Source: Sulfurimonas sp. HSL-3221
GTDB taxonomy: Bacteria; Campylobacterota; Campylobacteria; Campylobacterales; Sulfurimonadaceae
DNA: 64,000 nt
Assembly (NCBI RefSeq): GCF_021044585.1
Contig: NZ_CP087998.1
Coordinates: 1,922,001 to 1,986,000, forward strand
Direction: 5' to 3'
The stretch's first letter is position 1. Every line of letters begins with the position of its first letter. The position numbers and the translations under genes were made by a program. The notes beneath the pieces are model-generated. The model worked only from the letters and a program-made list of their open reading frames with translations, made no database searches and had not been told where the DNA came from. Shown in pieces: positions 35,870 through 44,096 of this stretch.

Positions 35870-36508
35870 TTAATTGAGGTCGAAGCGGATCTTCTGCTTC
35901 GCCCATACTTTGACCGGCTGACCCTGGTACTGCGCCGGCTTGAATTCCCAGGTTTTGACGGCCGCAACGGCGACATCGTCAAAGGTGTCGGCCGGATCGC
36001 TCTCAAGCACTTTGACCTTTTCGACACGCCCCTGCTTGTCGATAAGCAGGTTCATCAGGACATACCCCGTGACGCCCATTTTGCGCGCCTTCTTCGGATA
36101 CTCGATCGGCGTGCGGCGGGAGGGCTGCGGCGCCTGGTCGACCGTATCGTCGGTCATGACCATATCGTTGCCGACGTCGCCCAGCAGCGCATCGTCGCTG
36201 AGCAGATCATCGGCCTGGAAAGCTTCCAGGCCCGTGTCGAGGCCCGAGAGCTGCGAACTGAGATTCGGCGTCGGCGCGCTGCGCTTCGGCTTCACCTTTT
36301 TCGGCTTCGGCTTCGGTTTAGGCTTGGGCTTCGGTTTGGGCTTGGCAACCTGCTGCATATCGAACTGCGCCGAAGCCATCTTCTTCTTCGGCGGCTCCGT
36401 CCACCCCTCGTTGTTCATCTCGATCACGACGATAAAGACGAAAAAGAGGCCGAAGACACTCCACAGGAGGGCCAGCGCATGTTTTTTCAGCGGGGAAGCG
36501 TTGCGCAC
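35870..36508 (-). CDS. tonB: TonB energy transducer (second set)
   Basis: A 212-residue TonB2-like protein. It has an N-terminal helix (ALALLWSVFGLFFVFIVVIEM, about 10-30) and a spacer with alternating Lys-Pro (AKPKPKPKPKPKPKPKKVKP). The TonB C-terminal domain (about 120-212) includes EYPKKARKMGVTGYVLMNLL and QPVKVWAKQKIRFDLN. The start is GTG at 36508, right after the ExbD stop. It is shorter in the spacer than the first TonB, in line with TonB2-type proteins that need an extra partner (the TtpC-like protein). It energises the receptor at 31617. Confidence 0.92.
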   Translation of the reverse strand: MRNASPLKKHALALLWSVFGLFFVFIVVIEMNNEGWTEPPKKKMASAQFDMQQVAKPKPKPKPKPKPKPKKVKPKRSAPTPNLSSQLSGLDTGLEAFQADDLLSDDALLGDVGNDMVMTDDTVDQAPQPSRRTPIEYPKKARKMGVTGYVLMNLLIDKQGRVEKVKVLESDPADTFDDVAVAAVKTWEFKPAQYQGQPVKVWAKQKIRFDLN

Positions 36509-36509
36509 C

Positions 36510-36914
36510 TTATCCGACCTCTTTGTTCGTGGCGACCGCAACATCCTTCGCGCCGGAGAGGCGGCACTGGTCGACGACTTCGATCAGTTTCTCCACCGCG
36601 ATCGTGTCATCGGTCACGACCAGGACGGACTTCTCCGTCGAGGTGCGCAGCATGTCGCGCAGTTTGCTCTGCAACGCCCAGACCTTGATGGGCTGGTTGT
36701 CGATGTAGGCCTGCGCCTGGTTGTCGAGGTAGACCTTGATCACCTTGCTCGATGCCCGCGTCGCCGAAGAGGCTCCCGGACGTTCAAGGTCGAGCTTCAT
36801 GTCTTTGACAAAGGTCGTACTGACCATGAAAAAGATCAGCAGAATAAATACCATGTCGATCAGCGGCGAAATATCGACGGCCTGATCCAGCTCTTTTTTC
36901 TGTCTAAAACGCAT
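36510..36914 (-). CDS. exbD: ExbD-type protein (second set)
   Basis: A 134-residue ExbD: N-terminal MRFRQKKELDQAVDISPLID with the membrane Asp near residue 20, one helix (MVFILLIFFMVSTTFV), and a periplasmic domain ending GAKDVAVATNKEVG. It is positioned directly between exbB (0-bp gap) and tonB (1 bp). With ExbB and the TtpC-like protein it harvests proton-motive force for the second TonB system. Confidence 0.93.
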   Translation of the reverse strand: MRFRQKKELDQAVDISPLIDMVFILLIFFMVSTTFVKDMKLDLERPGASSATRASSKVIKVYLDNQAQAYIDNQPIKVWALQSKLRDMLRTSTEKSVLVVTDDTIAVEKLIEVVDQCRLSGAKDVAVATNKEVG

Positions 36915-37529
36915 TTACTTTCCTTCTTCTTCCGAACAGACGATGTCCTTGATCTGTTCCAGTTCGAGTTCCATGATCTTCGAGCGGCGGTCGATCAGAC
37001 GGCCGACGACCAGACCCGGTACGGCGACGACGAGCCCCAGCTGCGTCGTAAACAGCGCCTGGGAGATCCCCCCGGCGATCCCGCCGCCCTGGCTGTAGAG
37101 CGTCATGCTCCCGAGCGAATCGAAGGTCTCGATCATCCCGGCTACCGTTCCCAGCAGACCGATCAGCGGTGAGACCATGACGATGGTGTTGACGGTTTTG
37201 CGGTACTTTTTGAGCTCCTGATAATAGGGAAAGAACGCATCCTCGATCAGTTCGCGCCCGATCGTGCCGCGGTACCCCTCGTTGACGATCTGCAGGGCGT
37301 CAACGATCGCGCCGTCGATGAGCCCCCGGGGCACTTCGCGCTTCCCGGAGTCGAACTTGCGGATCAGAACCCGCACGCTCTTTTGCGACCCGCGCTTGAT
37401 TGCGTGGAAGCGGTAGCCCAGCGCGTACCACAAAACGATGACCAGCACGAACAGCGGCCACATGACAAAGCCGCCGCTCTGCATGTAGACCAGAAACTGA
37501 TCGAAAAGGTTATGGAGTGCCGGTTGCAT
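36915..37529 (-). CDS. exbB: ExbB-type proton channel protein (second set)
   Basis: A 204-residue ExbB/TolQ with three membrane helices: GGFVMWPLFVLVIVLWYALGY (about 19-39), TIVMVSPLIGLLGTVAGMIE (about 120-139) and TTQLGLVVAVPGLVVGRLID (about 160-179). It overlaps the TtpC-like stop by 1 bp and abuts exbD. A classical ExbB and a longer TtpC-like homologue both occur in the operon, as in Vibrio TonB2 systems. Confidence 0.93.
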   Translation of the reverse strand: MQPALHNLFDQFLVYMQSGGFVMWPLFVLVIVLWYALGYRFHAIKRGSQKSVRVLIRKFDSGKREVPRGLIDGAIVDALQIVNEGYRGTIGRELIEDAFFPYYQELKKYRKTVNTIVMVSPLIGLLGTVAGMIETFDSLGSMTLYSQGGGIAGGISQALFTTQLGLVVAVPGLVVGRLIDRRSKIMELELEQIKDIVCSEEEGK

Positions 37530-38842
37530 TATTTCTGCTTGTTATACTCGTTGATCAGGTGCAGCGCGGACTGCTCCATACCGTCTTTGATGCGCTCCGC
37601 CCAGCCGTTGAGCATGTTGCCCAGCAGCAGCAGCGGGATCGCCACGATCAGACCCAGTTCCGTTGTGACCAGTGCGATCGAGATCCCGCCGGAGAGCAGT
37701 TTCGGATCGCCCGTACCGAACTCGGTGATGATGTCAAAGGTCGCGATCATACCGGTCACGGTACCCAGCAGACCCAGCAGCGGCGCGACGGCGGCGACGA
37801 CCATGATGGCCGAGCCGTAACGGTCGAGACGTTCGCTCTCGTGCATGATCGCCTCGGCAACGATATCTTCGACGTGTTCGCGGTCGCGGTCGAGGTTACG
37901 CACCGTCGCCTTCATAACGCGGGCCGCCGCCCCTTTGCGGGTTTTGAGGAAGTTCAGGGTCGCTTCAACGCCCTTGGACTGCAGCTCGACCAGCGTCTCT
38001 TTCGCTACCGGCAGCGTCTTGGACGCGGCACCGCTGAGGAAGAAACCGCGCAGGACGACAAGCAGGAGTGCGAACAGGCCCATCACGACGATGACCCAGC
38101 CGATGATACCGCCGGACTCAATGACGTCCATAACGCCCTTGTCCGCCTTGTCCTCAACCTCTTTGGAGACGTTCTCATAGACAAAGATCTCCAGGGATGC
38201 CGGCATCTGACCTGCAGCCAGCGCCGTTGCCGTCGCCGCGGACGCCGGTGCGTCCCACAGTTTCAGCTTATCGCCGCCGGCCGGGACCAGGACACCTGAA
38301 ACGCCTTCGGCAACGCCGTAGGTCGCGATGTTACCGACCTTGACGAGCTTGCCTTTCTGCTCCGTACCGTCTTTGAGGTAGAAGCTCCCCTCGGTGACGT
38401 TGACAGAAGAGAGATCACGGCTGAGCTTCAGCGTCTCTGCGAAGAGCTGGTTCAGTGTCGCCGGGTAATCGTTCTTGTCGATGGCAAGCTTGATGCCGTA
38501 CGGTGCGAGGGAAGATTGTCCCTGCAGGGCGACGGATTCAAGCAGCGCCGTATCGTCGCTAATGTTCTCCGCGTTCTGCTGTGAGCGGAAAAGCTGTTCG
38601 CCGAGGCGGTCGGATGTCTGGGTCTTGACCAGAACATCATTCTGCAGAGATGCGATCTCTTTTTTCGCAGAAGAGATACGTGCCGCATCCTCTTTTTTCA
38701 CCTGGGAAAGGCGCTGCTGCAGCATCTCTTTCTGGGCTTTCAGGAACGCAAACTCTTTGGCATAGGCGCGCTGCAGTTCTGTCTCTGTCGCGGCGGAGAG
38801 GGAAAGTACCGCCATCATCAGGATAAGGACAATACGTTTCAT
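37529..38842 (-). CDS. TtpC-like MotA/TolQ/ExbB protein with periplasmic coiled-coil extension
   Basis: The 437 residues start with a signal peptide (KRIVLILMMAVLSLSAA). A periplasmic coiled coil follows (about 20-80, Gln/Lys/Glu-rich), then a beta-rich section (about 110-235), the first membrane helix (IIGWVIVVMGLFALLLVVL near 250), and an ExbB core with two helices (MVVAAVAPLLGLLGTVTGM and LGLIVAIPLLLLGNML). The periplasmic extension of more than 200 residues separates it from normal ExbB. In Vibrio, TtpC proteins of this build are needed for TonB2-dependent uptake. The gene overlaps its neighbours by 1 bp on each side. Confidence 0.9.
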   Translation of the reverse strand: MKRIVLILMMAVLSLSAATETELQRAYAKEFAFLKAQKEMLQQRLSQVKKEDAARISSAKKEIASLQNDVLVKTQTSDRLGEQLFRSQQNAENISDDTALLESVALQGQSSLAPYGIKLAIDKNDYPATLNQLFAETLKLSRDLSSVNVTEGSFYLKDGTEQKGKLVKVGNIATYGVAEGVSGVLVPAGGDKLKLWDAPASAATATALAAGQMPASLEIFVYENVSKEVEDKADKGVMDVIESGGIIGWVIVVMGLFALLLVVLRGFFLSGAASKTLPVAKETLVELQSKGVEATLNFLKTRKGAAARVMKATVRNLDRDREHVEDIVAEAIMHESERLDRYGSAIMVVAAVAPLLGLLGTVTGMIATFDIITEFGTGDPKLLSGGISIALVTTELGLIVAIPLLLLGNMLNGWAERIKDGMEQSALHLINEYNKQK

Positions 38843-39606
38843 TATTTCACCTCCGTCGTCGCAATGGCATTCGGCAGGGTAAAGTAGCCGGTGCGGATCT
38901 GTTTGTGCATCGCGTCAAAGAGCGCGATAATCTGCTCTTGCTCCGCCTTGTTCACGGACTCTTTGTAGTACCAGCCGCTGGCGTCCTTCGCCACATAGCC
39001 GACACGATCGTCTGGCGTCATGAAGTACATCATGACGGTGCCCAGGCGCGCGATCTCGGCAAGACGGTCTTCGCCGTCAAGCTTGATCGTCTGTTTGAAA
39101 AGGCCGTTCTCCTTGGTCATGCGCACTTCGTCCGCGTAACTGTTCCAGACCTGCGCCAGCGCTTTCTGCGGCGTGATAAGCCCCTCGTTCATCTGCGACT
39201 CGATACGTGCCACATCGTCAAGGCGCTCCGCTGTTTTAAAAGGAAGTTCGGAAGCGATCTGCGTTTTGAGCTCGGCGATGGCGGCAACAACGACGGGCTT
39301 GATCCCCTCGCTGTTTTTGCTCGCCGCGGCGATCTGCTGACGGACCTTGGCGATCTCCTGCTCGATCTGCTTGATCTTCAGGTTCTCGCGTCCGATCGTC
39401 GCATCAAGTTCGTTCTTTTCGATGACGAGCGAACGCATTGTCGCTTTCGTGTCATCTTTTTCTTCCTGAATCTGCGTGTTCAGTTGTTCGACTTCGGCGC
39501 GCAGCTTCATCAGCGATGACGCCATGTTTTCTTCGGTACTTGCTGCGAGTGTTGTCGCTGCAATGAGCGAACCGGCCAGCCAGAGTTTTATCGTATTCGG
39601 TACCAT
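38842..39606 (-). CDS. DUF3450 family periplasmic coiled-coil protein
   Basis: A 254-residue protein with signal peptide (IKLWLAGSLIAATTLAAS), a long coiled coil (about 30-95) and a C-terminal globular part (AEIARLGTVMMYFMTPDDR, YVAKDASGWYYKES). This matches DUF3450, which almost always precedes TtpC-type genes in TonB2 operons. It is first in the seven-gene operon and its leader carries the PhoB-like box at 39635-39677. The start is the ATG at 39606. The role is inferred to be a periplasmic scaffold for the TonB complex. Confidence 0.9.
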   Translation of the reverse strand: MVPNTIKLWLAGSLIAATTLAASTEENMASSLMKLRAEVEQLNTQIQEEKDDTKATMRSLVIEKNELDATIGRENLKIKQIEQEIAKVRQQIAAASKNSEGIKPVVVAAIAELKTQIASELPFKTAERLDDVARIESQMNEGLITPQKALAQVWNSYADEVRMTKENGLFKQTIKLDGEDRLAEIARLGTVMMYFMTPDDRVGYVAKDASGWYYKESVNKAEQEQIIALFDAMHKQIRTGYFTLPNAIATTEVK

Positions 39607-39634
39607 ACATACCCCACATAAAAAAGATAGGCGA

Positions 39635-39677
39635 AGGGTACAGTTTTTGTGTTACGCTACCGTCACCGAAAGATTAC
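39635..39677 (-). promoter_or_regulatory. PhoB-like box with -10 for the TonB receptor operon
   Basis: On the minus strand, three pentamers GTAAT, GTGAC and GTAAC are repeated with 11-bp period (39677 down to 39651). After exactly 10 nt comes TACCCT (39640-39635). The ATG of the DUF3450 gene follows at 39606. The layout matches the other seven boxes in the window. Confidence 0.72.
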
Positions 39678-39713
39678 ATAACGGAAACATTTTTGGGTGT
39701 CAAAGGGGAGGAA

Positions 39714-39732
39714 GACCGGGGAAACCCCGGTC
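39714..39732 (-). terminator. Hairpin terminator after the duplicated lipoprotein gene
   Basis: A perfect 8-bp stem GACCGGGG/CCCCGGTC with a 3-nt loop lies 17 bp past the stop, followed on the minus strand by a T/C-rich tract. It separates the lipoprotein from the next operon, whose promoter lies just beyond. Confidence 0.7.
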
Positions 39733-39748
39733 GGGGGGAGAGAGAAGG

Positions 39749-42220
39749 TTACTGTTCCAGCGGATCGTTGGTGCCGGCTTTACCTTTCCAGACGTCAGCT
39801 TCGGTCACACCGAGGCATGATGTGTTGTCATCGACGTTGAGGTAGGCTGCGTCAACCGCTGCAAGACCTGTCGTACCGACGTTTGTTACAAAGTAGGCGT
39901 ATGCCGTGTTGGCCGTTGCGTCCTTTGAGTTCGTGTCAGAGTACGTCGTTGCGTCTGTCAGTGCCACGTTCGTGTCTTTGAAACAGACGTTGCTCGTGAT
40001 ATGCTTCGCACCTGTCAGATAAGCATCCTCGCCGCGGAAGAAGATCAGCTCAGTGTCAACCGTTTTGTCGCTGACGAACTTGACGTTGTCCCAAATGAAG
40101 CCGGCATCGTACTTGTTGTAGAAACCGCCGCCTTTGATGTACGCTGTATAGTTGATGATAGTCGGCTGTGTCGCGTTCGTGTCATCCGTTGTGATCGTGT
40201 TGTTATCGTTACCGAACTCCATACCTGAAGAGTCGTGGTTGTTCGTGCTGTCGACAAAGACCTGCTTGACCAGGACGTTCTGGATCGTACCGCGGTAACC
40301 GAGGTCCGTGTCGACAGAGTCGTCCTGGGCGTTGTAGACATAGAGACCGTTGATATCGACTGTACCACCCCAGATCTCCAGACCGTCATCCAGACCGCCG
40401 ATGATCGCAATATGATTGAGGATCGTACCCGAACCGACACCGGCCAGGGAGAGACCGTTGAGCTCTTTGTCTTTCTCGACTTCGTAACCGCTGTGCTTGA
40501 CAGCAACATACTCCAGGTGACCGGAAGACTGTGTGTTGTCACAAGCGACCGTTACACCGCCGTCACAACCGAAGGCGACCGTTTCGTCCGCTTCGTAGTG
40601 TGCGACACCGTAGTGTGTGTAAGCGTTACCGGCAAGGATAAGACCACCCCATTCGCCCGCAGCGTTGTCATGGGAGTTGCCGTCGACATCCTTCTTGGAG
40701 GTGAAGACGATCGGCTCAGCCTGCGTACCGATGGCGATCATCTGCGCGCCCGGCTCGACGACCATGAAAGAGTTCGGCGTAACACCGGCCAATGTCGTAC
40801 CCGCAGGGATCGTCAGCACCGCCGGTGCTTTGACGTTAACCTTGCCGTCGATTGCATATTTGACTGTTTTGTCAAGCGTCATGTCGCTTGTGATCTCGCT
40901 CGGAAGCGCCGTATAGATAACCGGCGGAGTCTCCAGCGGATCCAGAGAGCCTTCAGAACCTTTCCAGATTGTCGCTTCATCGGCACCCGTACAGACCGTA
41001 TCCATTGTCGTCGTGTTCGCGTCAACATAGATCGTGCCGGCACCCGCATAGAGCTTGTTCGTTACAAAGTATGCATAGGCAGTATCTGCCGTCGCATCTT
41101 TGGAGTTGAGGTTTGTATACGTGCTGTTGTCATCCAGTGTGAGCGCCGTATCTTTGAAACAGACCGGACCGTCGATGTGTTTTGCACCCGTCGTATAAGC
41201 ATCCTGGCCACGGAAGTGAACCTGCGCTTCGTCCGCCGTCTTGTCGCTGATGAACTTGACGTTGTTCCATTTGAAACCGGCGTCATACTTGTTGTAGAAA
41301 CCGCCGCCTTTGACGTAAGCCGTATAGTTGATGATGTTCGGCTGTGTCGCATTTGAATCGTCTGTCACGATCGTGTTGTTATCGTTACCGAACTCCATAC
41401 CTGCAGAGTCGTGGTCGTTCGTGCTGTCGACGTTGACCTGCTGAACGAGGACGTTCTGGATCGTACCGCGGTAGCCGAGGTCCGTGTCAACGGAGTCGTC
41501 GTTGGCGTTGTAGACATAGAGACCGTCGATATTGACCGTACCGCCCCAGATCTCCAGACCGTCATCCAGACCGCCGATGATCGCGATGTTTTTCAGGATT
41601 GTTCCCGAACCGACACCCGCGAGGGAGAGACCGTTAAGCTCTTTGTCTTTCTCGACTTCGTAACCCGTGTGGACGACACGGACATACTCGAGGTGACCGG
41701 AAGACTGCGTATTGTTACAAGGAACCGTTACGTCGTCACAACCGAAAGCAACCGTTTCGTCCGCTTCGTAGTGTGCGACACCGTAGTGTGTATAAGCGTT
41801 ACCCGCAAGGATAAGACCGCCCCATTCGCCCGCAGCGTTCTGGCTGGAGAGTCCCTGAACAAATTTCTGGGAAGTAAACGTAATCGGTGCCGCTTCCGTA
41901 CCGACAGCTTCAAGCTGGGAACCCGGCTCGACAACCATAAAGGATGCCGGAGCACAACCCGCTACCGTTGTACCGGCAGGGATCGTCAGAACAGCGTTGT
42001 TCGTAACGTTAACCTTGCCTTCCAGACCGTAGGTCAGTGCGCTGTCCAGGGTCATGTCTGCGTCGATGACGGCCGGCAGGACCACATCGATGACAGAAGC
42101 GTCACAGACGGCAGTCGTACCGCCGCCACCGCCACCGCCGCCACCGCAGCCTGTAAAGGAGAGTACTGCAGCAGCTGCTGCGCTCAGGGCAATTGTCGAA
42201 GTTTTATAAAAATTCGCCAT
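39749..42220 (-). CDS. Large surface-type lipoprotein with two near-identical domains
   Basis: An 823-residue protein with a signal peptide, lipobox FTGC (Cys near residue 25), a run of nine Gly, and two about 390-residue repeats (about 38-430 and 431-823). Each repeat has VLTIPAGTT, FMVVEPG, GEWGGLILAGNAYTHYGVAH, ELNGLSLAGVGSGTIL, IIGGLDDGLEIWGGT, SVDTDLGYRGTIQNVLV and a final WKG-DPLE. The pattern is that of a right-handed beta-helix domain. Homologues are often found with TonB receptors under phosphate control. A Pho-like box precedes it, and it sits beside the receptor operon. It likely captures a ligand at the cell surface for the receptor (inference). Confidence 0.85.
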   Translation of the reverse strand: MANFYKTSTIALSAAAAAVLSFTGCGGGGGGGGGTTAVCDASVIDVVLPAVIDADMTLDSALTYGLEGKVNVTNNAVLTIPAGTTVAGCAPASFMVVEPGSQLEAVGTEAAPITFTSQKFVQGLSSQNAAGEWGGLILAGNAYTHYGVAHYEADETVAFGCDDVTVPCNNTQSSGHLEYVRVVHTGYEVEKDKELNGLSLAGVGSGTILKNIAIIGGLDDGLEIWGGTVNIDGLYVYNANDDSVDTDLGYRGTIQNVLVQQVNVDSTNDHDSAGMEFGNDNNTIVTDDSNATQPNIINYTAYVKGGGFYNKYDAGFKWNNVKFISDKTADEAQVHFRGQDAYTTGAKHIDGPVCFKDTALTLDDNSTYTNLNSKDATADTAYAYFVTNKLYAGAGTIYVDANTTTMDTVCTGADEATIWKGSEGSLDPLETPPVIYTALPSEITSDMTLDKTVKYAIDGKVNVKAPAVLTIPAGTTLAGVTPNSFMVVEPGAQMIAIGTQAEPIVFTSKKDVDGNSHDNAAGEWGGLILAGNAYTHYGVAHYEADETVAFGCDGGVTVACDNTQSSGHLEYVAVKHSGYEVEKDKELNGLSLAGVGSGTILNHIAIIGGLDDGLEIWGGTVDINGLYVYNAQDDSVDTDLGYRGTIQNVLVKQVFVDSTNNHDSSGMEFGNDNNTITTDDTNATQPTIINYTAYIKGGGFYNKYDAGFIWDNVKFVSDKTVDTELIFFRGEDAYLTGAKHITSNVCFKDTNVALTDATTYSDTNSKDATANTAYAYFVTNVGTTGLAAVDAAYLNVDDNTSCLGVTEADVWKGKAGTNDPLEQ
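39752..42100 (-). repeat. Internal tandem duplication of 1176 bp (392 codons)
   Basis: The two halves of the lipoprotein gene align at a constant offset of 1176 bp. For example, the segment around 40281 matches that around 41457, with long stretches nearly identical at the DNA level. The N-terminal copy covers about 40927-42100 and the C-terminal copy about 39752-40926. Confidence 0.85.
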
Positions 42221-42251
42221 ACATTTACTCCAAAGTTGAAAAGTTGCCGGA

Positions 42252-42283
42252 AGTGTAGGATGCTTGTGTTACGGACGCCATAC
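42252..42283 (-). promoter_or_regulatory. PhoB-like box with -10 for the duplicated lipoprotein
   Basis: On the minus strand, GTATG and GTAAC are repeated at 11 bp (42283 to 42268), then 10 nt, then TACACT (42257-42252). The first half-site is degenerate. The ATG is at 42220. Confidence 0.55.
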
Positions 42284-42322
42284 AGCAGTGAAACAGGATG
42301 ATTACAACGGATTGATCTCTCC

Positions 42323-42363
42323 GTAATATATATGTAACCCAAGCGTAATATCCTTTCTATACT
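42323..42363 (+). promoter_or_regulatory. PhoB-like box with -10 upstream of phoB1
   Basis: Three pentamers GTAAT, GTAAC and GTAAT at 11-bp period (42323-42349). Ten nt later comes TACTGT, or TATACT at 42358-42363, which is the better -10. It suggests autoregulation of phoB1. Confidence 0.7.
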
Positions 42364-42400
42364 GTTCTGACTTCAAATACTATCTATAAGGTATGCTGGT

Positions 42401-43075
42401 ATGAAAGCAACTATCGCCGTCGTCGAGGATGATACGGATCTTCTTGAACTCCTGGAGTACAGGCTGGGGAAAGAGGGCTTCGACGTTGTCGGTTTCACCA
42501 ATACGAAAAACGTGAAGCAGGTCCTGACCGAGGAACCGGTCGACCTGATCATCATGGACCGTAACCTTCCCGATGTCGAGGGGAGCGAATATATCGCGAT
42601 GCTGCGCTACCAGGGTCTGAAAACCCCGGTCATCTTTCTCTCGGCCAAAGACAGCAGTGCCCAGGTCCAGGAAGGATTCCTGCGGGGCGGTGACGACTAT
42701 ATCACCAAACCGTTTGAAATCGATGAGCTGATCCTGCGGATCAAAGCCGTGCTGCGGCGTACCCGCGGCGAAGAGGAGGAGCAGGTCGTCACCTACCGCG
42801 ACATCGAACTGCACCTGCATTCGCGCGAAGCCTTCATCAGCGGGATGCCCGTTGAACTGACCAAGCTGGAGTTCAACCTGCTGCGTACCTTCATCGAGAA
42901 CCGCACCACCGTGCTGCGGCGCGACTACCTGCTCAAAAGCGTCTGGGGGAAAAGCGACAGCTACCAGGGGCGTACGGTCAACGTCGCCATCAACCGCCTC
43001 AAAGAGAAGATCGACCCGGACAAGAGCAAAGACTACATCAAAACCGTCCGCGGCATCGGCTACATGATCCGCTAA
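42401..43075 (+). CDS. phoB: PhoB-like response regulator, first paralogue
   Basis: A 224-residue OmpR/PhoB regulator. The receiver has acidic pair VVEDDTD near residue 9, Asp in LIIMDRNLPDVEG near 53, and Lys in YITKPFEIDE near 104. The winged helix holds VELTKLEFNLLRTFIEN and VNVAINRLKEKIDPDKSK, ending TVRGIGYMIR. It is closely similar to the second PhoB at 47340-48014, most of the DNA-recognition helix being identical. It has no kinase beside it and faces the lipoprotein, sharing the promoter region. It probably arose by duplication and may be a partner to PhoR or a separate regulator. Confidence 0.9.
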   Translation: MKATIAVVEDDTDLLELLEYRLGKEGFDVVGFTNTKNVKQVLTEEPVDLIIMDRNLPDVEGSEYIAMLRYQGLKTPVIFLSAKDSSAQVQEGFLRGGDDYITKPFEIDELILRIKAVLRRTRGEEEEQVVTYRDIELHLHSREAFISGMPVELTKLEFNLLRTFIENRTTVLRRDYLLKSVWGKSDSYQGRTVNVAINRLKEKIDPDKSKDYIKTVRGIGYMIR

Positions 43076-43129
43076 TCGGTGCGCCCGCACCGCAAACAAC
43101 GACAAAAAAATCAAAAAATATTTTTAGAC

Positions 43130-43300
43130 AAGAAGTGAAACGAAAGGTAGCGCGGTTCAACTGCGCGCGCCCTGGAAGCAGTACCCTCCGGGTATGAGCT
43201 CTCTGCTGAAGATGCAGCGCAGCGGAATTTCGCAACGCCGTGAGGACAAACACAGCGTTAGCGTAGGTAATTCGGGCTTAGCCCGTATACCGTCAAGAAA
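43130..43300. ncRNA. Candidate structured non-coding region in convergent gap
   Basis: About 170 bp between the ends of phoB1 and pstB. Several potential stems lie in series: GCGCG with CGCGC around 43150-43170, GCAG-TACCC-TCC-GGGTA with a downstream CTGC around 43178-43208, AACGC with GCGTT around 43235-43262, and CGGGC-TTA-GCCCG near 43272. No frame has gene-like codon use. It may be a small RNA, a repeat-derived element or a complex bidirectional terminator. Confidence 0.35.
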
Positions 43301-43307
43301 AAGGTGA

Positions 43308-44093
43308 TCAACCGAACTTGCCGCTGATGTACTCCTGGGTCAGTTTTTCCGCCGGGGTGACGAACATCTCGTCGGTCTTGTTCAGCTCGATCAGTTCGCC
43401 CAGGTACATAAAGCCCGTATAGTCGCTGACGCGGGCGGCCTGCTGCATGTTGTGGGTAACGATGATGATCGTCACGCGGTCGCGCAGCTCCATCACCAGC
43501 TTTTCGATCCCCTGGGTGGAGATGGGGTCGAGGGCCGAGGTCGGTTCGTCAAAGAGCAGGACATCCGGCTCGACGGCGATGGCGCGGGCGATGCAGAGGC
43601 GCTGCTGCTGGCCGCCGGAGAGGCCGTTCGCGTCATGCTTGAGACGGTCTTTTACCTCGTCCCAGATCGCGGCGTCGCGCAGCGCCTTCTCGACACGGTC
43701 GGCAAGTTCCGTTTTGTTTTTCAGTCCCTGCAGGCGCATGCCGTAGGCGATATTGTCGAAGATGCTCATCGGGAAAGCCGTCGGCTTCTGGAAGATCATC
43801 CCGATCTTGATACGAAGGTTGATCAGATCCTCCTTGCTCTCGACGATATTGCGCCCTTCGAACATGATCTTGCCGTCATACGCGTTCCCCGGGTAGAGGT
43901 CGTGCATCCGGTTAAAGGAGCGCAGCAGCGTCGTCTTCCCGCATCCGGAAGGTCCGATCAGGGCCGTGACTGAGTTTTTCGCGATCGGCATAGAGATGTT
44001 TTTGAGGTTCGGTGACGTGGCACCGGCATAGGTGAAACTGAAATTGTTGACTTCGATCGCCTTCTCGGACGGAATGTCGATAACGGTCGCCAT
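43308..44093 (-). CDS. pstB: Phosphate ABC transporter ATPase PstB
   Basis: A 261-residue ATPase that powers high-affinity phosphate import. Walker A is [20 protein letters not shown] near residue 43, the Q loop is [13 protein letters not shown], the signature is [16 protein letters not shown], Walker B is [13 protein letters not shown], and the switch His is in [13 protein letters not shown]. It ends YISGKFG. It follows pstA by 3 bp. The usual PstB length is about 255-260. It is encoded last in the pstCAB operon under the Pho-like box at 45847. Confidence 0.97.
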   Translation of the reverse strand: MATVIDIPSEKAIEVNNFSFTYAGATSPNLKNISMPIAKNSVTALIGPSGCGKTTLLRSFNRMHDLYPGNAYDGKIMFEGRNIVESKEDLINLRIKIGMIFQKPTAFPMSIFDNIAYGMRLQGLKNKTELADRVEKALRDAAIWDEVKDRLKHDANGLSGGQQQRLCIARAIAVEPDVLLFDEPTSALDPISTQGIEKLVMELRDRVTIIIVTHNMQQAARVSDYTGFMYLGELIELNKTDEMFVTPAEKLTQEYISGKFG

Positions 44094-44096
44094 AGG

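Noticed and set aside
43038-43253. 71-codon minus-strand frame in the phoB1-pstB gap
   Set aside because: Overlaps the end of phoB1, lacks a ribosome binding site, and the product looks like random translation of a structured region.
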